Of a stretch of DNA of 64,000 nucleotides, positions 1 to 11,689 are shown in pieces; the stretch's first letter is position 1; each line of letters opens with the position of its first letter. Where the stretch lies: NCBI RefSeq assembly GCF_008831285.2, contig NC_045139.1, forward strand, positions 20,378,412-20,442,411. Direction: 5' to 3'. A program made the position numbers and the translations under genes. This stretch comes from Nymphaea colorata (taxonomy: Eukaryota > Streptophyta > Magnoliopsida > Nymphaeales > Nymphaeaceae). Under the pieces are notes generated by a model that did no database searches, was not told where the DNA came from, and was given only the letters and a program-made list of their open reading frames with translations.

Positions 1-1539
1 TTGAACAAAAAACATAAGCCATCCACTTGAACAGATCAAACCAACTGATCGTTTTTGTTCAGCCAGGGCATATATAGAAATCATTGCTAAAAGGACAATA
101 AATTGTCACTAAGCCAACATATATATCATTGCCGCACCATAAACGGTCGCTAATGCCAATATAGTAACTCTCTTTTGGCAACAAATTTATAAATATTAGT
201 TATCTGATGACAACAGTCATTCGGCAAGATTGAATCGTCTCATACGTATGTGTATATGTGTGTGTACAGATGTTATTACATGGAAAAATATTTAAAAACC
301 ATTGAAAATACGATGTAATGGAAGCACTAGCAAATTGTTTATGGTATAACAGTCATTTATGATATATTTAGCCTTACTTCTAGATATATAGCCTTCCAGT
401 AACATCAGACAACCATCAATATATATGTGTGTGTGTATGTGTGTTGGTGTGTGTGTGTGTGCACGCGATTAGTTTAACCAATCCCATTTTGGAGCTGGTT
501 AGCTGAAGCATTTCTTTTTCCCTCACTCACCTACTCTTTCTTTCACCTTCTTTACTTTTAGGTTTTTCCTTTTCAGAATTATCCTCTCTATCTTCATCAC
601 AAGTACAATATATCTAGTGAGAGAATGAGAATTGAATATATATATATATATATATATAATGATGATTCTTTCAGACAATTTAAATAATGTCCAGTCTATT
701 CCTTTTTATATTGAAACACACGATTGTACATTTTTAATGAAAAGAGACGTAAATAAATTTAAGTTGTCCAATTGTAAAAAACTAGTTACCCTAACAACCA
801 CTGTTTCCAACTTTGTCTCTCTTTTTGTTTTATTAAATTTGATTTCATAATGCCAACTAAAAATGGTAACTTGCCATGTCCAGCTTGTCAAAGAGGGAGA
901 ATGAAGCTAATGAGCAGGGCCATTTCTGAGATCATAATCTTCTTTCAAATGCTGTATTCCCACTACTCGTGATCGGCATACAATTCCATTTTTGGTATGG
1001 AAAATGGCAGACAATTGTCATTCCTCCTTTTCTTTCTATAATTTTCATTCGATAAATGGTATTCACTCTTTGGTCAGATAAGTGCACATTCCAGTGTCCA
1101 ATGGGGATGGCAATGCATTGGATCCTTCTTTCTAAGTAGTGCTATCCCAGACCTGGAATCAGCAAAGAAAAGAAAAACATGTCATTTTGACTGTGTATTT
1201 GAAAGATTGTCCTCCAGGAGTGTCCACATTTTTTCATTGCCAAGCAAAAGCTTTGTGGGTGTGCTTATAAAAATTGATGATGATATAGTCAGCAGTAATG
1301 ACATACAATTCCAATTTTTGGTTTGTTCCGTCATTCTAAAGTGTCTTTCTTGGGGGGAGCTAGACTGATGGTGATTAGTAGGTGGTGACCAAGCCCTTGA
1401 TGTTAGTTTACAACGAGAATCTAATTGGATGCCAGTGTTGTACTAGTCATGTTGTTTTGGGAAATTTCGGTTACAAACTCAGAATCAAGTGTAGGAGTTT
1501 AGTGAATAAGCATCTTCTTTAGGTTAGTCACATGTTCCC
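1..1539. other. Gene-free AT-rich DNA
   Basis: Non-coding sequence with TG and AT microsatellites at 423-462 and 639-658. Bases 60-200 share short CACTA-like subterminal motifs (ATCATTGCTAAA, CCATAAAC) with 42300-42430. No gene is seen. Confidence 0.6.
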
Positions 1540-1542
1540 TTA

Positions 1543-1710
1543 AAGGCTGTTTGGTGCCTGTAATAGATTAATATTGTCTCATGGATCTGCTCCAAAAATT
1601 AGGGAAGATTCGTGAAACAATATGTTACATGGTTCTATGAATAGGACCTAAATTTTGAGGTACATTCACTGAATAGTAACAATCTATTACTGGTGCAAAG
1701 GGTGATCTTG
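1543..1710. mobile_element. 168-bp Tourist-like MITE (PIF/Harbinger)
   Basis: Both ends carry the inverted motif GTAATAGATT near a TTTGGTGCC/TTTGCACC pair. The flanks are TTA (1540-1542 and 1711-1713), the usual 3-bp target of Harbinger elements. It has no coding capacity. Confidence 0.5.
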
Positions 1711-2056
1711 TTAGGGGTGACATTGTGAGTTCTTCAGTGGAACATTCTCCCTCAAATAGAGTTTTGGAGGTTGAAGGAGTTAAGTTAGCCCCTGCATTGT
1801 GGAGCCCTCTTCCCTAAATGGTTTAAATTGTCTGGTAGGTTCGAAGATAGTCTTGAATTGTATGGATTAAGATGGCAAGGATGATTTCCTACTATGGTCG
1901 AAGAAGTGGAGGACAATGAATTTTAAATTCCCATCAAGGATCATGACTATTTGCAAATGTTGAAATCAGTCTTTCAAGGTCATCCTAGAGTAGTCGTTGA
2001 TTGTTCAAGAGCTGCAAAGGTTTTGTGTAGGTTAGACAGCGAGGGAAGTTAAATTG

Positions 2057-2288
2057 TGTTGGAAAGTTAAGACTTGCCTTATAAGAACGGTCAACTTATC
2101 TTCTCAATAAAGCAATAAATTAGGCTTTCGGTTCCTAAGATAATGTGTAATCTGATCATTATCCACTTTCCTTGAATTCAGGATTAATCATTATATATGA
2201 ACCATGTACACCAAGAATGTAAACAGTTTAAACACAAAGGTAATGAAAAACTTCTCTTGCTTCCCTGTTATTTCTTGCTTCTCTAACA
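2057..2288. repeat. Possible solo LTR, 232 bp
   Basis: The segment starts TGTTGGA and ends TCTAACA, an inverted end pair typical of copia LTRs, with AAATTG before and AAATTT after. There is no adjoining primer site or pol sequence. Confidence 0.4.
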
Positions 2289-2636
2289 AAATTTAACAAA
2301 CTGGATTTTATTGAAGAGAGCAAGGATGGTGGCTAGGAAGACTTTTATGACATCTCAATAAAGACACTAAATGACATTGGGAATGGAATGTACTCCCCAG
2401 TTCCCTATATGCCCTATTTGTACATCTTGGGCCCTCAATCAGAAGTATGCAACAGATGGGTATTTTGGGGCTTTGCATCTATTCTAGAAGGGTGAACTTC
2501 TAGATGTTCATCGTTCTAAGAGGCAGTCTCACTATGCAGATGTGTGGTTGAAGTTGGTTATCCTTCTCAAGTGAGCTACTTATTCGATAGACATTGCTAC
2601 ATGTCAATGCTAAAAACTGGGGGTAGTGTTCGATTA
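2289..2636. other. Gene-free stretch between possible solo LTR and copia
   Basis: I recognise nothing here beyond the flanking 5-bp target duplication at its right end. Confidence 0.5.
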
Positions 2637-2873
2637 TAACTTAAATAAGTATGAGAGATGAAAAAATCAACACATAATATTTGCGTGGTTGAGCTATCGT
2701 CGCTTATATTCACGGGGAGAGAGTCTAATGTTCTTATTCATAATATCATTGGCACAAGTAACTTGCCTTTATACAATAAATGACATATGCTGTACAATGT
2801 TAGGAAATGTTCAACCATAGGCGATGGGTAGAATAAGGTAACCAATCTCCATGGTTAACATTGCATTTCTAAA
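2637..2873 (-). repeat. 3' LTR of decayed minus-strand copia
   Basis: This is about 237 bp, shorter than its partner. The inner end is uncertain by a few bases because the terminal CA is mutated. Confidence 0.72.
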
Positions 2874-3299
2874 CCTCCCACTCAAGTAGGGTGCAGATGT
2901 GGTAGCATCCCTTCTTGTTGGTGGGCAGCTTGAGTTTACCTTTAGTGATACCTTTGGTTAGGGCATTGACAACTTGATTTGTGTCCTTTATAAGAGTCAT
3001 TCTAATTTCTCCAAACATAATTTTTCTTCCTAACATATTTTCCATTGATCTGATTTATATGTTTTGTCCTTTCATGAAATAAAGGTTTTGTGGAAATGTA
3101 TATAGCTGCCTTTTTATCACAAAAAATATATATAGGCTTTCATGAAATTTGAAATTCAAGTTCTTCGATTAAGCTGTTGGCCATATACGCTTCTGATGTC
3201 ATAACACGACATTCTATTTTTGTGCTACATTTAGCTATAACTCCCCATTTTTTTATTGTTCCATGCTACTAAATTTCCTCTCACAAACACACAATACCC

Positions 3300-4470
3300 A
3301 GTCATTCATCTACTATCCATAGTATCACATGCTGAATCTGCATATGTACAGCCAATAATGTCATTTTTTTTATCCCTTTCATGGTAGAGACACCTAGGGG
3401 TACCTTTCATGTATGTTAGAGTACAATCATTTGTCTTCATGTGAGATTCCCTTGGACTTTTCATCTGCTAATGATATTCTAGACAAACAAAATGTCAAGA
3501 CAGTGAATAAGAAGTATATGAGTTTACCTACAAGTCATTGAAGTCTCTTTTTTCAACCTCTGGCTCATCATCATAGGGTCCAAGTTTGAAGTTTGAACTG
3601 ATTGGAGTACATGTTGGTTGAGTAGATGTTCCATTTCCTTATCTCTTTTAGGATTTTCAAGGCATATTTTCTTTGGAATAGCATGGTCCCGTTGTGAGAC
3701 TAGGCAATTTTAATTCTAAGAAAATATTTTGAGTTTTCCCAAATCTGTTATATCAAATGTTGCTTTCAAATAATTTTGGAGATTTTGAATGTTTTTAGTA
3801 TCATTGTCGGTCATCTCAATGCCATTGACTATACTATTGCCCTTTTGTCTTTTCACAAATAGAGTGTTGTCTGAGTGACACTTATGGTACCTGATTTTTT
3901 CCAAGGTCATGCTAAGATTTATATACTAAGCTTTGGGAGATTGTTTAAAACCATGTATGGCTTTGTTGAGTTTGTATACATAATCATTGCATTCATATGG
4001 ATGACCAGGTGGTAGAGCAATGTAATTTTCTTCACTCAGTTTGCCTTGTAGGAATGTAGTTCGACAACTAAATGGTTAAGGATCTCGTTTAGGTTGCAGG
4101 AAATACAAAGCAAGCTGATTCTCTATGTGTTCAGTCTAGGTAATGGAGTAAACATTTTACCTTAGTCAAGATTTTCATTTGAGTGAACCCTTTTTCCACC
4201 AATCTTGCTTTATATCTTTCTTGAGTGTTGTTGCTTTTGTATTTAAACTCATACTGCCATTTGTATCCAACTATATTAACTCCTTTTTAAGTAATTAAAC
4301 TTCCCAAGTTTTATTTCAACTTAGGCCCTCTTGCTCCTCATTTATTGCCATTCTCCATTTAGGATCTTCCTTGGCTTCTTGATATATTTTGGGATCCTGA
4401 ATTTTGTCAGGATTCCTAAAGAACTTGGCATGACTAGGAGAGATGTTGTCATAGACTAACTACAAAATTA
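3300..4470 (-). pseudogene. RT and RNase H remnant of decayed minus-strand copia
   Basis: On the minus strand near 3960-4060 the frame reads LSEENYIALPPGHPYECNDY then KLNKAIHGFKQSP, the copia RT segment leading to the fingers-palm junction. 3716-3910 (64 codons) continues LEKIRYHKCHSDNTLFVKRQ and ends DLGKLKIF. The YVDD box between them is destroyed. Decayed RNase H sequence is expected toward 2900, but I could not read it with confidence. Confidence 0.72.
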
Positions 4471-4730
4471 TTGATGAAAAGCTGCTGGTAAAGTATGTCT
4501 CATCGTCGGCTAGGTGTGGGAGCATGCCGGACTCTTATCTCCTAAAAGGTACAGTGGTAGGCTCATTCTCTAAGCACCTTGATTGGTAGGTATAAGTAAA
4601 TAATCATAGTTGTGCTAACCTAGAAAACATGGCTCCCCCTAAACTTTATCATTGTCCTCATTGCCAAACAAATATTGTTTTTCATTGAATTAAGCACCAC
4701 GAGAAATATAAATCTTTGTGGAGGTAGGGT

Positions 4731-5117
4731 CATAGTTAGCGAACTCAGGAAATTGGACTTGGATCGGCAGCCAACCTGGTCAGCGGGTCAGTGGGCTGAC
4801 TCAGCGACTCAGCTGGGTCGAGTACTAAGAATAAGCCTATTGCCATGCAACCGAGTTACGAAACTATAGGTATCTCTTTCTTTCTAATTTTTCTCCAAAT
4901 GATCTGATTAACTACTTCATGCTTAAAGACTTGGTAAAATCATTAAAAAGGAAAAAAACAAAAAGTCTGATCTCTCTGGTGTTGGGAGGTGACCGCAACT
5001 ACATTTGGGGCATCAAAAAGAGAAAGAGATCAAGGATGAGGCTGGTTTGGTGTTTTGGGCATGAGGGTTGTAGGAAAGGTAGAAACCCCAACAACTGGTT
5101 CAACTCCCATCCTAAAG

Positions 5118-5150
<33 letters not shown>

Positions 5151-5448
5151 CACACACACAAAGAGAGAGAGAGAGAAGGAGAGAGAGGGAAAGAGAAAAT
5201 GAACCAATTCGGCCTCCTCCTCCACCCTTTTTTGGTCCTTCCTATTGTTCAAAAAAAAAATTGTAAAATCAATTTTTATCATTAATTTAGCTTTACATAA
5301 CCAAAACTCATATTTTGCCTGAATCACCCGAGTCAGCCAAGTTTTGGTCGAGTTAGCCGAGTCTTGGTGTGGATCGCTTGGGTCTAACCATGACCCAGTA
5401 AGAGAACGATCTCGATCCCGAGTCAGATCACCGGGTTTGCCAACTATG
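4731..5448. mobile_element. 718-bp hAT-like DNA transposon nested in decayed copia
   Basis: The ends form imperfect inverted repeats beginning CATAGTTAGCGAAC and CATAGTTGGCAAAC, flanked by the perfect 8-bp duplication GGTAGGGT (4723-4730 and 5449-5456). Related GAGTCAGCC and GAGTCTTGG motifs recur near both ends. The interior has a compound TG/TA/CA/GA microsatellite (5119-5190) and no transposase. Confidence 0.82.
5119..5190. repeat. Compound TG-TA-CA-GA microsatellite
   Basis: Successive GT, AT, AC and AG runs lie inside the 718-bp element. The predicted peptides across it are repeat artefacts. Confidence 0.93.
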
Positions 5449-6377
5449 GGTAGGGTAATAACATACATACACTTTCTTCTGCGAGTCAACCAACAAAGAT
5501 ACATCTAACTGTTCAAGGGATTAATTGTCTCTATTTGTTGGTGAAGCCAAACAGAGACAACACATCCATGCACATGAAGATAATCATGTTTAGGTTAGTA
5601 TCTCATAAGCTCATTAATGGTACTCTTGTGACCTATATGTTTGTTAGGAGTTATTAATAATGTAGCAAGCAATGGAGATAGAAAACTTATAGTAGATGTT
5701 CATTTAAAATTGAAAAAAAAACCCTAACAACCTCAAGTAAATGCCTTTTTTTTTTCTTGTCGGATACATGGTTTTGTTGAGGTATGTCAATACAAGATGT
5801 CTGATACTTTATTCCATGCTCAACAAGGAACACTTCCAAACCAGAATTTTTGTATTCATTCCATGTGGGATCTAAGACATTTTATTTTTAAATTGTATTG
5901 TACCTCAACTATTCTATAAAATGTTTTAAAATGAGAAACCACTTCCAACTAATTTTTAATGCAATAAATTCAATTGTATTTAGAAAAAATCATCAACAAA
6001 GATGACATAAAAACCATCAATGGAATCAATGGGTGCAAGGCCCCAAATATCAGTGTGGACATGATGCAAATAGAAAGTCTTAATCTAGTCACTCTAGCAA
6101 ATTAGCAATTATCACAATCATTGTCACTTAAACAATGTTTAGGAAATAAATAATCTAATATTTTAGACAACAAATGCCCAATCACTAGTGCCAAATTCCT
6201 CTAACATCAGGAATAGTCATGTTTAAGGTGTAGTCAAGCAAGCTCATTTCATACAGTTCATTGACTAAAGACCCCCACTAATCGTCTTCTGAGTTGCCTA
6301 ATGCTGAAGACCACATTAGTAGAAAAAAAACCACAATGCAATCTTAATCCATAGTAATTTTATCCATAAATAACAAG

Positions 6378-6713
6378 TTAGAAATAAGATAAGGTATAAT
6401 TACCAAGGACTTCACTAGAATTATTTTTGCTAAAGAAATCAACATTACCCCTCCCTTCAACAAGGGCTATGTTGGCAACTACAAAGGTAAGATGAGTAGA
6501 TATGTTAGCCATGTGATCGGTGGCTTCTGAATCTAAAATCCATTGTGTACACGTATTTCCAAGAGCCAGATAAGTCATAGATGAATTGCCTTTACCATTG
6601 TCAATGGTGTTGAAGGAGATTCCACAATCTTTTGCAGTTGAAGTTCTTTTATAATTTCTGCCAGTTTTTGAAGATGATCGAACCATTGGAAGAGGAGATT
6701 GCTTGATTGGCAT
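6378..6713 (-). pseudogene. Gag C-terminus and protease of decayed minus-strand copia
   Basis: This 111-codon open stretch includes WILDSEATDHM, the copia protease box with Gly changed to Glu next to the catalytic Asp (normally DSGATDHM). The change should inactivate it. It lies between the primer site side (7743) and the RT side (below 5500), as copia order requires on the minus strand. Confidence 0.75.
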
Positions 6714-7663
6714 GGCTGCTATTGTTTTTTTTTCATTTCCTATGCAACCCTGATTGGAATCTTAGGAAATTGATTGTGTCGTTTATCCAATCTAACATTG
6801 AGGAACCAACAGGTATTACTGGTGTCAAACTTTTGGTGTCAACAATGATAAATTCCAGAATCCAAATGTAAAGCTGGCAGAAAAAAATGTTCACACTGCA
6901 AGAGAAATGATCTGTTAGCACCAAATATCACCTTCTCATTATCGGTAGACTCATGATTGCCGCTATTAGGGGTTCCTCATGGCCTTTCTGCTTAACTTTT
7001 CACACATGAGAGGAGAATAAGTGGAGCTGAGAGAGAGTAGCTTATGAGACTTAAGTATTTGACTATGAATTTGCTCGTAGTCATTTTCCAAACCAGCTAA
7101 GATTTCAAATATGTGTTCTTGTTCTCATACTTCCTTAGCTTTTGCTAGATCGGTAGTTAATGGTGAACAGGTGCCCAGCTCAGCCCACATACCCTTAGAA
7201 TATTAAAGAGACTCACTAATCTGCAACATCCCTTCTTTAAACTTCTATTTGTTGTGATATTTTTGATGCACAAGAGCAATATTGTATTTGTCACTATAGA
7301 GATCTTTATCATCATTCCACACTTCACTGGTGATACCAAAAACATAAAACTTCAGCTATCTTAGGTTCTATAGAATTGATGAGCCAAGAAACAACAACGT
7401 CATTAGCGGATTGTCATTCATTATACTTTGGATGACTAATTGGAGGTCTCTTTTTATTACCATCAACATGCCCTAATTTAAACTTCCCACGAAGAAATTG
7501 AGTAACTGCCTTAGACCAAGGCAAATAGTTGAGACTATCAAGTGAGGTGTTGGAAGTCTTGAGGTCAGGGGTTACCTTGTTGCATAGATACATAACTACG
7601 TTCGGGTGATGATTTTCTTCTCATCATCGTTCCTGCTTTCACCACTATGCTTCATGGTGTAAC

Positions 7664-7714
7664 AGTGGAAGAAAACTCCATTTCACAACAGTGGAAGAAA
7701 ACTCCATTTCACAC
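7664..7714. repeat. Tandem duplication in decayed copia leader
   Basis: AACAGTGGAAGAAAACTCCA and the next six bases occur twice in a row between the primer site and gag of the minus-strand element. Confidence 0.85.
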
Positions 7715-7743
7715 TCAATAGTCTGCTATCTGCTCTAATGCCA

Positions 7744-8042
7744 TGTTTGATTGTAACTTGGACAAACATGAGAGATGAAAGATGAGAGAATCATCACATA
7801 GTGATGTTTCCATGGTTCAGCTATGGTAGCCTATCCATGGGGAGAGAGGGATCGATTTGCTTATTTGTCATATCATTGATATAAGCAACTTACCTTTATA
7901 TAATAATGACATAAGTGCTACCTAGGCAAGCACGTGGCAATTTACATGAATAAGTGCAATGTTAGAAAACATTCAAAAACACCTTCTATGATAGGCTATA
8001 GAAAGAATAAGGCAACCAATCTCCATGGTTACATTTCTAATA
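7744..8042 (-). repeat. 5' LTR of decayed minus-strand copia
   Basis: This is about 299 bp and pairs with 2637-2873. It contains segments missing from the other LTR, so the two have diverged by indels. Confidence 0.75.
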
Positions 8043-8448
8043 GGTAAAGGCAGTAGAAGAACATCTCTCAACTAACTAACTGATTTCTTGGAAGGAACAA
8101 CTTGTATCCCATGGAATTGTTCTAGACACAACCCTGCACACGAAAAATTGTGCATAGGGGTGTGAAATAACCAAAATACACCTATTTAAGTGCAAAAAAA
8201 AATAGAAACATTTTAGAAAGATAACAAGGTGTTGTGAAAAGGTTAAAAGATCTAAATACATTGCATTATAAAAAAATTTGAAAATACCGCAACCCCCTTC
8301 GTTTTTCCTTTGGTGTAAACTTGTGTGCATGCAACTTGATTTCATTTGCCACACTCTCTAAATAGCAACTGAACAAATTTAGCATATTATAAAGCTCATG
8401 GTCATAGAGCTGCAAATTTATATTAATAAGAAGGTTGGAGGCTCTCCT

Positions 8449-9238
8449 TGTTGGGTCGGGTCCAGCCTCAAGAGAGGACCCGACCCGTGTGAAAAAAAGG
8501 GGGAGAGGGCACCCGACGCTGCCGTAAGCCCTCATCTCCCTCTCCCTCTCTCTCTCTCATGGTTTTCTTTTGGAGAAAAGAAAGGAGGTCTCCCTCTTGT
8601 GGCGGCACACAGCAAGAGGAGAAGGATAAGAGGAAGGCAAGGAAGAGAAGAAGGAGAAATCGCAGCAAGGTTTGCATGGGTTGATCTACACGCCAAGAAG
8701 AGAGAGGAGAGACAAAGAAGAAAGAGGAAATGAAGGGAGTCTTCATTGGGTGATCTCTTTCTTGTTTTCTTTGTGGCTCTTTCTTTCATTCATATAAGAG
8801 AGTGTTATTGTTCTCTTGAGTTCACTGTTTTTTTTTAAAACAGTAAGGATATTGCTGCTGGTGTATTTGGCTCCTTTTTTATATATAGAAAGTCTCTCTT
8901 GCCCATGATTTTTTATCTTATTATTGGGTGTTTTTTCACGTATATTGATGTCTCTTATTTTCTACATTATCTAGCCTACATTGTGACAAATATTGCTGCA
9001 ATATTGGTGTTGGAAACTCGATTTTGTGCTCGCAGCCGAGTGATTCTGATTTTCAGTAGTCTTGTGCAATCCCTCTTATGAAATCGGCTTATTTGGACGG
9101 CTATGTTGATGCTAAAGGCTGTTGTTAGTTGTGTAATTATTGTTTATATGCATTTTTGAATTTTAAAAGCGTTAATAGTTGTTTTTGGCTGGTTATTGTC
9201 TTCTTCAGCATTCTTTTAAAGGAAAAACATCTATAACA
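8449..9238 (+). repeat. 5' LTR of plus-strand copia
   Basis: This 790-bp LTR runs from TGTTGGGTC to CTATAACA. It opens with a perfect hairpin (11-bp arms, 8453-8463 and 8476-8486, 12-base loop). A TATA-like TATATATAG lies near 8880. Confidence 0.85.
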
Positions 9239-9241
9239 AAG

Positions 9242-9254
9242 TGGTATCAGAGCG
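9242..9254 (+). other. Primer binding site, initiator tRNA-Met
   Basis: TGGTATCAGAGCG sits three bases after the CA end of the 5' LTR. Confidence 0.92.
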
Positions 9255-9285
9255 TCAAGTTTGTTGTGTGCATTCTTATTGAAGG

Positions 9286-10069
9286 ATGGAATCGACCCCC
9301 ACTAAGATGATCTCTCTAAATGAACACAATGGAAGATTTGCTTTATTGCAAAGATTTGTATGCACCCATTGAGAATCAGAAGCCAACAAATATGACAGAT
9401 GAAAAATGGAAGCTGTTAGACAGGAAAACCATTGGTACCATGATACAATGGTTAGATGACAGTGTCTTTCATTTGGTATCTGCAAAGACGAGCATGAAGT
9501 CATTATGGCAGAAGTTGCATGATCTTTACGAAAGGAAAACAACTGGAAACAAGGCTTTCTTGATTAGGCAATTGGTAAATCTGAAACTTAAAGAGGGAAA
9601 ACCTATGTCAGAGGATTTGAATAAAGTGCATAGCATAATCAATCAGTTGTCAACTATGAAAACGATATTAGATGATGAGTTACAGGTACTCTTATTGCTT
9701 ACTTTTCTTCCCGATAGTTGGGAGACTTTAGTTGTTTTTTTGAGCAACTCTGCTCCAGATGGTGTACTAACGCAAGTGCTAGTGATGGGAGACAGGAGTA
9801 GACAGAAGAACCGTAACAAATGGCATGACAGATCAAAATATAGGTTCAAATCAAGGCCCAAGATGACAGTTAAATGCTTTCATTGTGGTATTCCAAGTCA
9901 CAAGAAGATTGATTGCGTGAAATGGAAAGAAGAAAAAGAACAGAAAAAGAAAAGTCAAGAGAATATGAAACAAAAAGAATACACTGCAGTTGCTTCAGAT
10001 GATGAGCTAGTGTTACTTTTATCTAAGGAAAATGATCATCTTACAGTTGAGAATGGCAATTCTACATGA
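9286..10069 (+). pseudogene. Gag of plus-strand copia, frameshifted near its start
   Basis: The likely original start is the ATG at 9286 (MESTPTKMISLN), after which a short deletion shifts the frame. The long open part begins at 9320 (MEDLLYCKDLYAPIE) and runs 249 codons to a TGA at 10067. It contains a UBN2-type gag domain and, near residue 190, a CCHC zinc knuckle CFHCGIPSHKKIDC. The terminating TGA replaces the Trp codon expected before the protease, because the sequence after it continues the polyprotein in frame. Confidence 0.88.
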
Positions 10070-10723
10070 ATATTAGATATTGGGGCATCTTATCATGTCA
10101 CACCATGTAAAGATTTATTCTTATCCTATAGAACAGGTGATCTTGGAGTAATTCACATGGGCAACAGTGACACTTTGAAGATTGTTGGGATAGGAGATAT
10201 TTGCATTGAGAAGGGCACAAAATGCAAATTGACTTTGAAAGGTGTGAGACATGTTCTAGATCTTAGAATGAATCTGATTTCTGTAGGAAAACTAAGTGAA
10301 GCTGGATATTGTACTTTGTTTAGTGAGACAGGTTGAAAATTGATAAAGGGGACACTAGTTTTGGCTAGAGATAGCAGATTTGGCTCTTTAGTATGAAGTC
10401 TCGAATCAGTAGTGTGGAGGTAAATGCAGTTACTGATTGTACTTCATCAGATTTATAGCATAAGAGGTTAGGTCACACAAGTCAAAGAAGAATCGATTTG
10501 TTCATCAAGAAGAATTTGTTACCAAAGGCAGATGGTGCACAACTTCTTGTGATCATTGCTTGGTTGGTAAGTTGCATAGAATCTCTTTTCAGAAAAAACG
10601 TTCTTCAAAAACTAAAGATGTATTAGATTTAGTTTATTCAGATATGTGTGGACCTATAGATATGACATCTAAAGGTGGAGCATCCTGTTTTGTTACATTT
10701 ATTGATAATGTATTTAGGAAAGT
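10070..10723 (+). pseudogene. Protease, pre-integrase and integrase start, plus-strand copia
   Basis: Directly after the TGA the frame reads ILDIGASYHVTP, a copia protease site in which the usual Ser of DSGAS is Ile. It continues LRMNLISVGKLSEAGYCTLF, then a stop. HKRLGHTSQ and VYSDMCGPIDM mark the pre-integrase domain and integrase start. At least three stops or frame changes occur here. Confidence 0.82.
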
Positions 10724-11689
10724 GTGAGCCTTTACAATGAAAAACAAATGTTAGTATGTAGTATCTTCATGACTTTTCATGCAACGGTTGAGCATGAGAC
10801 TGGTAAGAAGATGAAGAGACTGCATGTAGATAATGATGGTGAATACATACCTTCTTCTCTACACGAATATTATCTAAAGCATGGTATTAGACATAAAAAG
10901 ACAATTTCATATACGCCACAACATAATGGAGTTGCAGAAATGATGAACAGAACTATAATTGAGAGAATAAGAAGTTTGCTATCTAGCTCTAAGTTGCCCA
11001 AGTATTTTTGGGTAGAGGTAATGTGTGCTGCAATTTATTTGATAAACAGATCTCCTTCAGTGCTTCTAAATGGAGATATTCCACCGAGAATTTGGTCAGA
11101 TGAAGAGGCTAAGCATGATCATCTTAGAGTTTTTTGTTGCAAAGTTTTCATGCATGTACTTAAAGAACATCAAACCAAACTAGATGATAAAGTTATTCCT
11201 CTAATATTACTTGGTTATGTAGATGATGAATTTGGTTGTAGGTTATGGAATCTAAAGAATGACAAGACTCCTAATGTTGTCTTCAAAGAGGATCAGACTA
11301 TTGAAGATGTCATGGGAGACACAAAGTCAGGTGTGAATGCTAGTAGTGTTCATGAGCCAACTTATGTAGAACCTGATGAACTTTCATCTGAGCATGGTGA
11401 AACTGATGAAAATGTAAAGGAAGAGAAAATAGAGGCAGATGAACAGTATAAATATGATAGTCCTATGGAGACTCAAACTGATTATGAGTATGAGTTGGAA
11501 GGGGAGCTTTCTCCTCATTCAGAACTAATTGAAGAGCAATTTGAGAAAGGTAAAAGAATATGTATACCATCTACTAGATATTATACTAATGATTATATTA
11601 TGTTTACATATAGTGGAAAGCCAGAATCCTATACAAAGGTGCTAAATGATAGGCATAAAGATGAATTGATTCATGCTATACAGAAATAG
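10724..11689 (+). pseudogene. Integrase core of plus-strand copia
   Basis: This is a 321-codon open stretch. It has the integrase catalytic region (HVDNDGEYIPSSL, then TPQHNGVAEMMNRTI), FWVEVMCAAIYLINRSPS and the acidic linker toward RT. It is a middle part of a polyprotein, not an independent gene. The apparent Met start is internal and a TAG ends it at 11687. Part of the upstream catalytic core sits in a different frame. Confidence 0.87.

Larger units (their letters stand above)
2637..8042 (-). mobile_element. Decayed copia LTR retrotransposon, minus strand
   Basis: Related LTRs lie at 2637-2873 and 7744-8042, reading TGTTAGAAATG to AATCGAACA on the minus strand with one end base mutated. 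The flanks GGTAG (2632-2636) and GGTAA (8043-8047) are a 4-of-5 target duplication. A mutated tRNA-Met primer site (TGGCATTAGAGC) lies at 7732-7743 and a purine tract at about 2874-2885. Recognisable scraps in copia order are the protease site near 6540 and RT near 3720-4070. The element is further broken by a 718-bp DNA transposon at 4731-5448. Confidence 0.85.

Noticed and set aside
8398-8789. Overlapping 85-111-codon ORFs on both strands
   Set aside because: They lie inside the copia 5' LTR and reflect purine/pyrimidine-rich composition.
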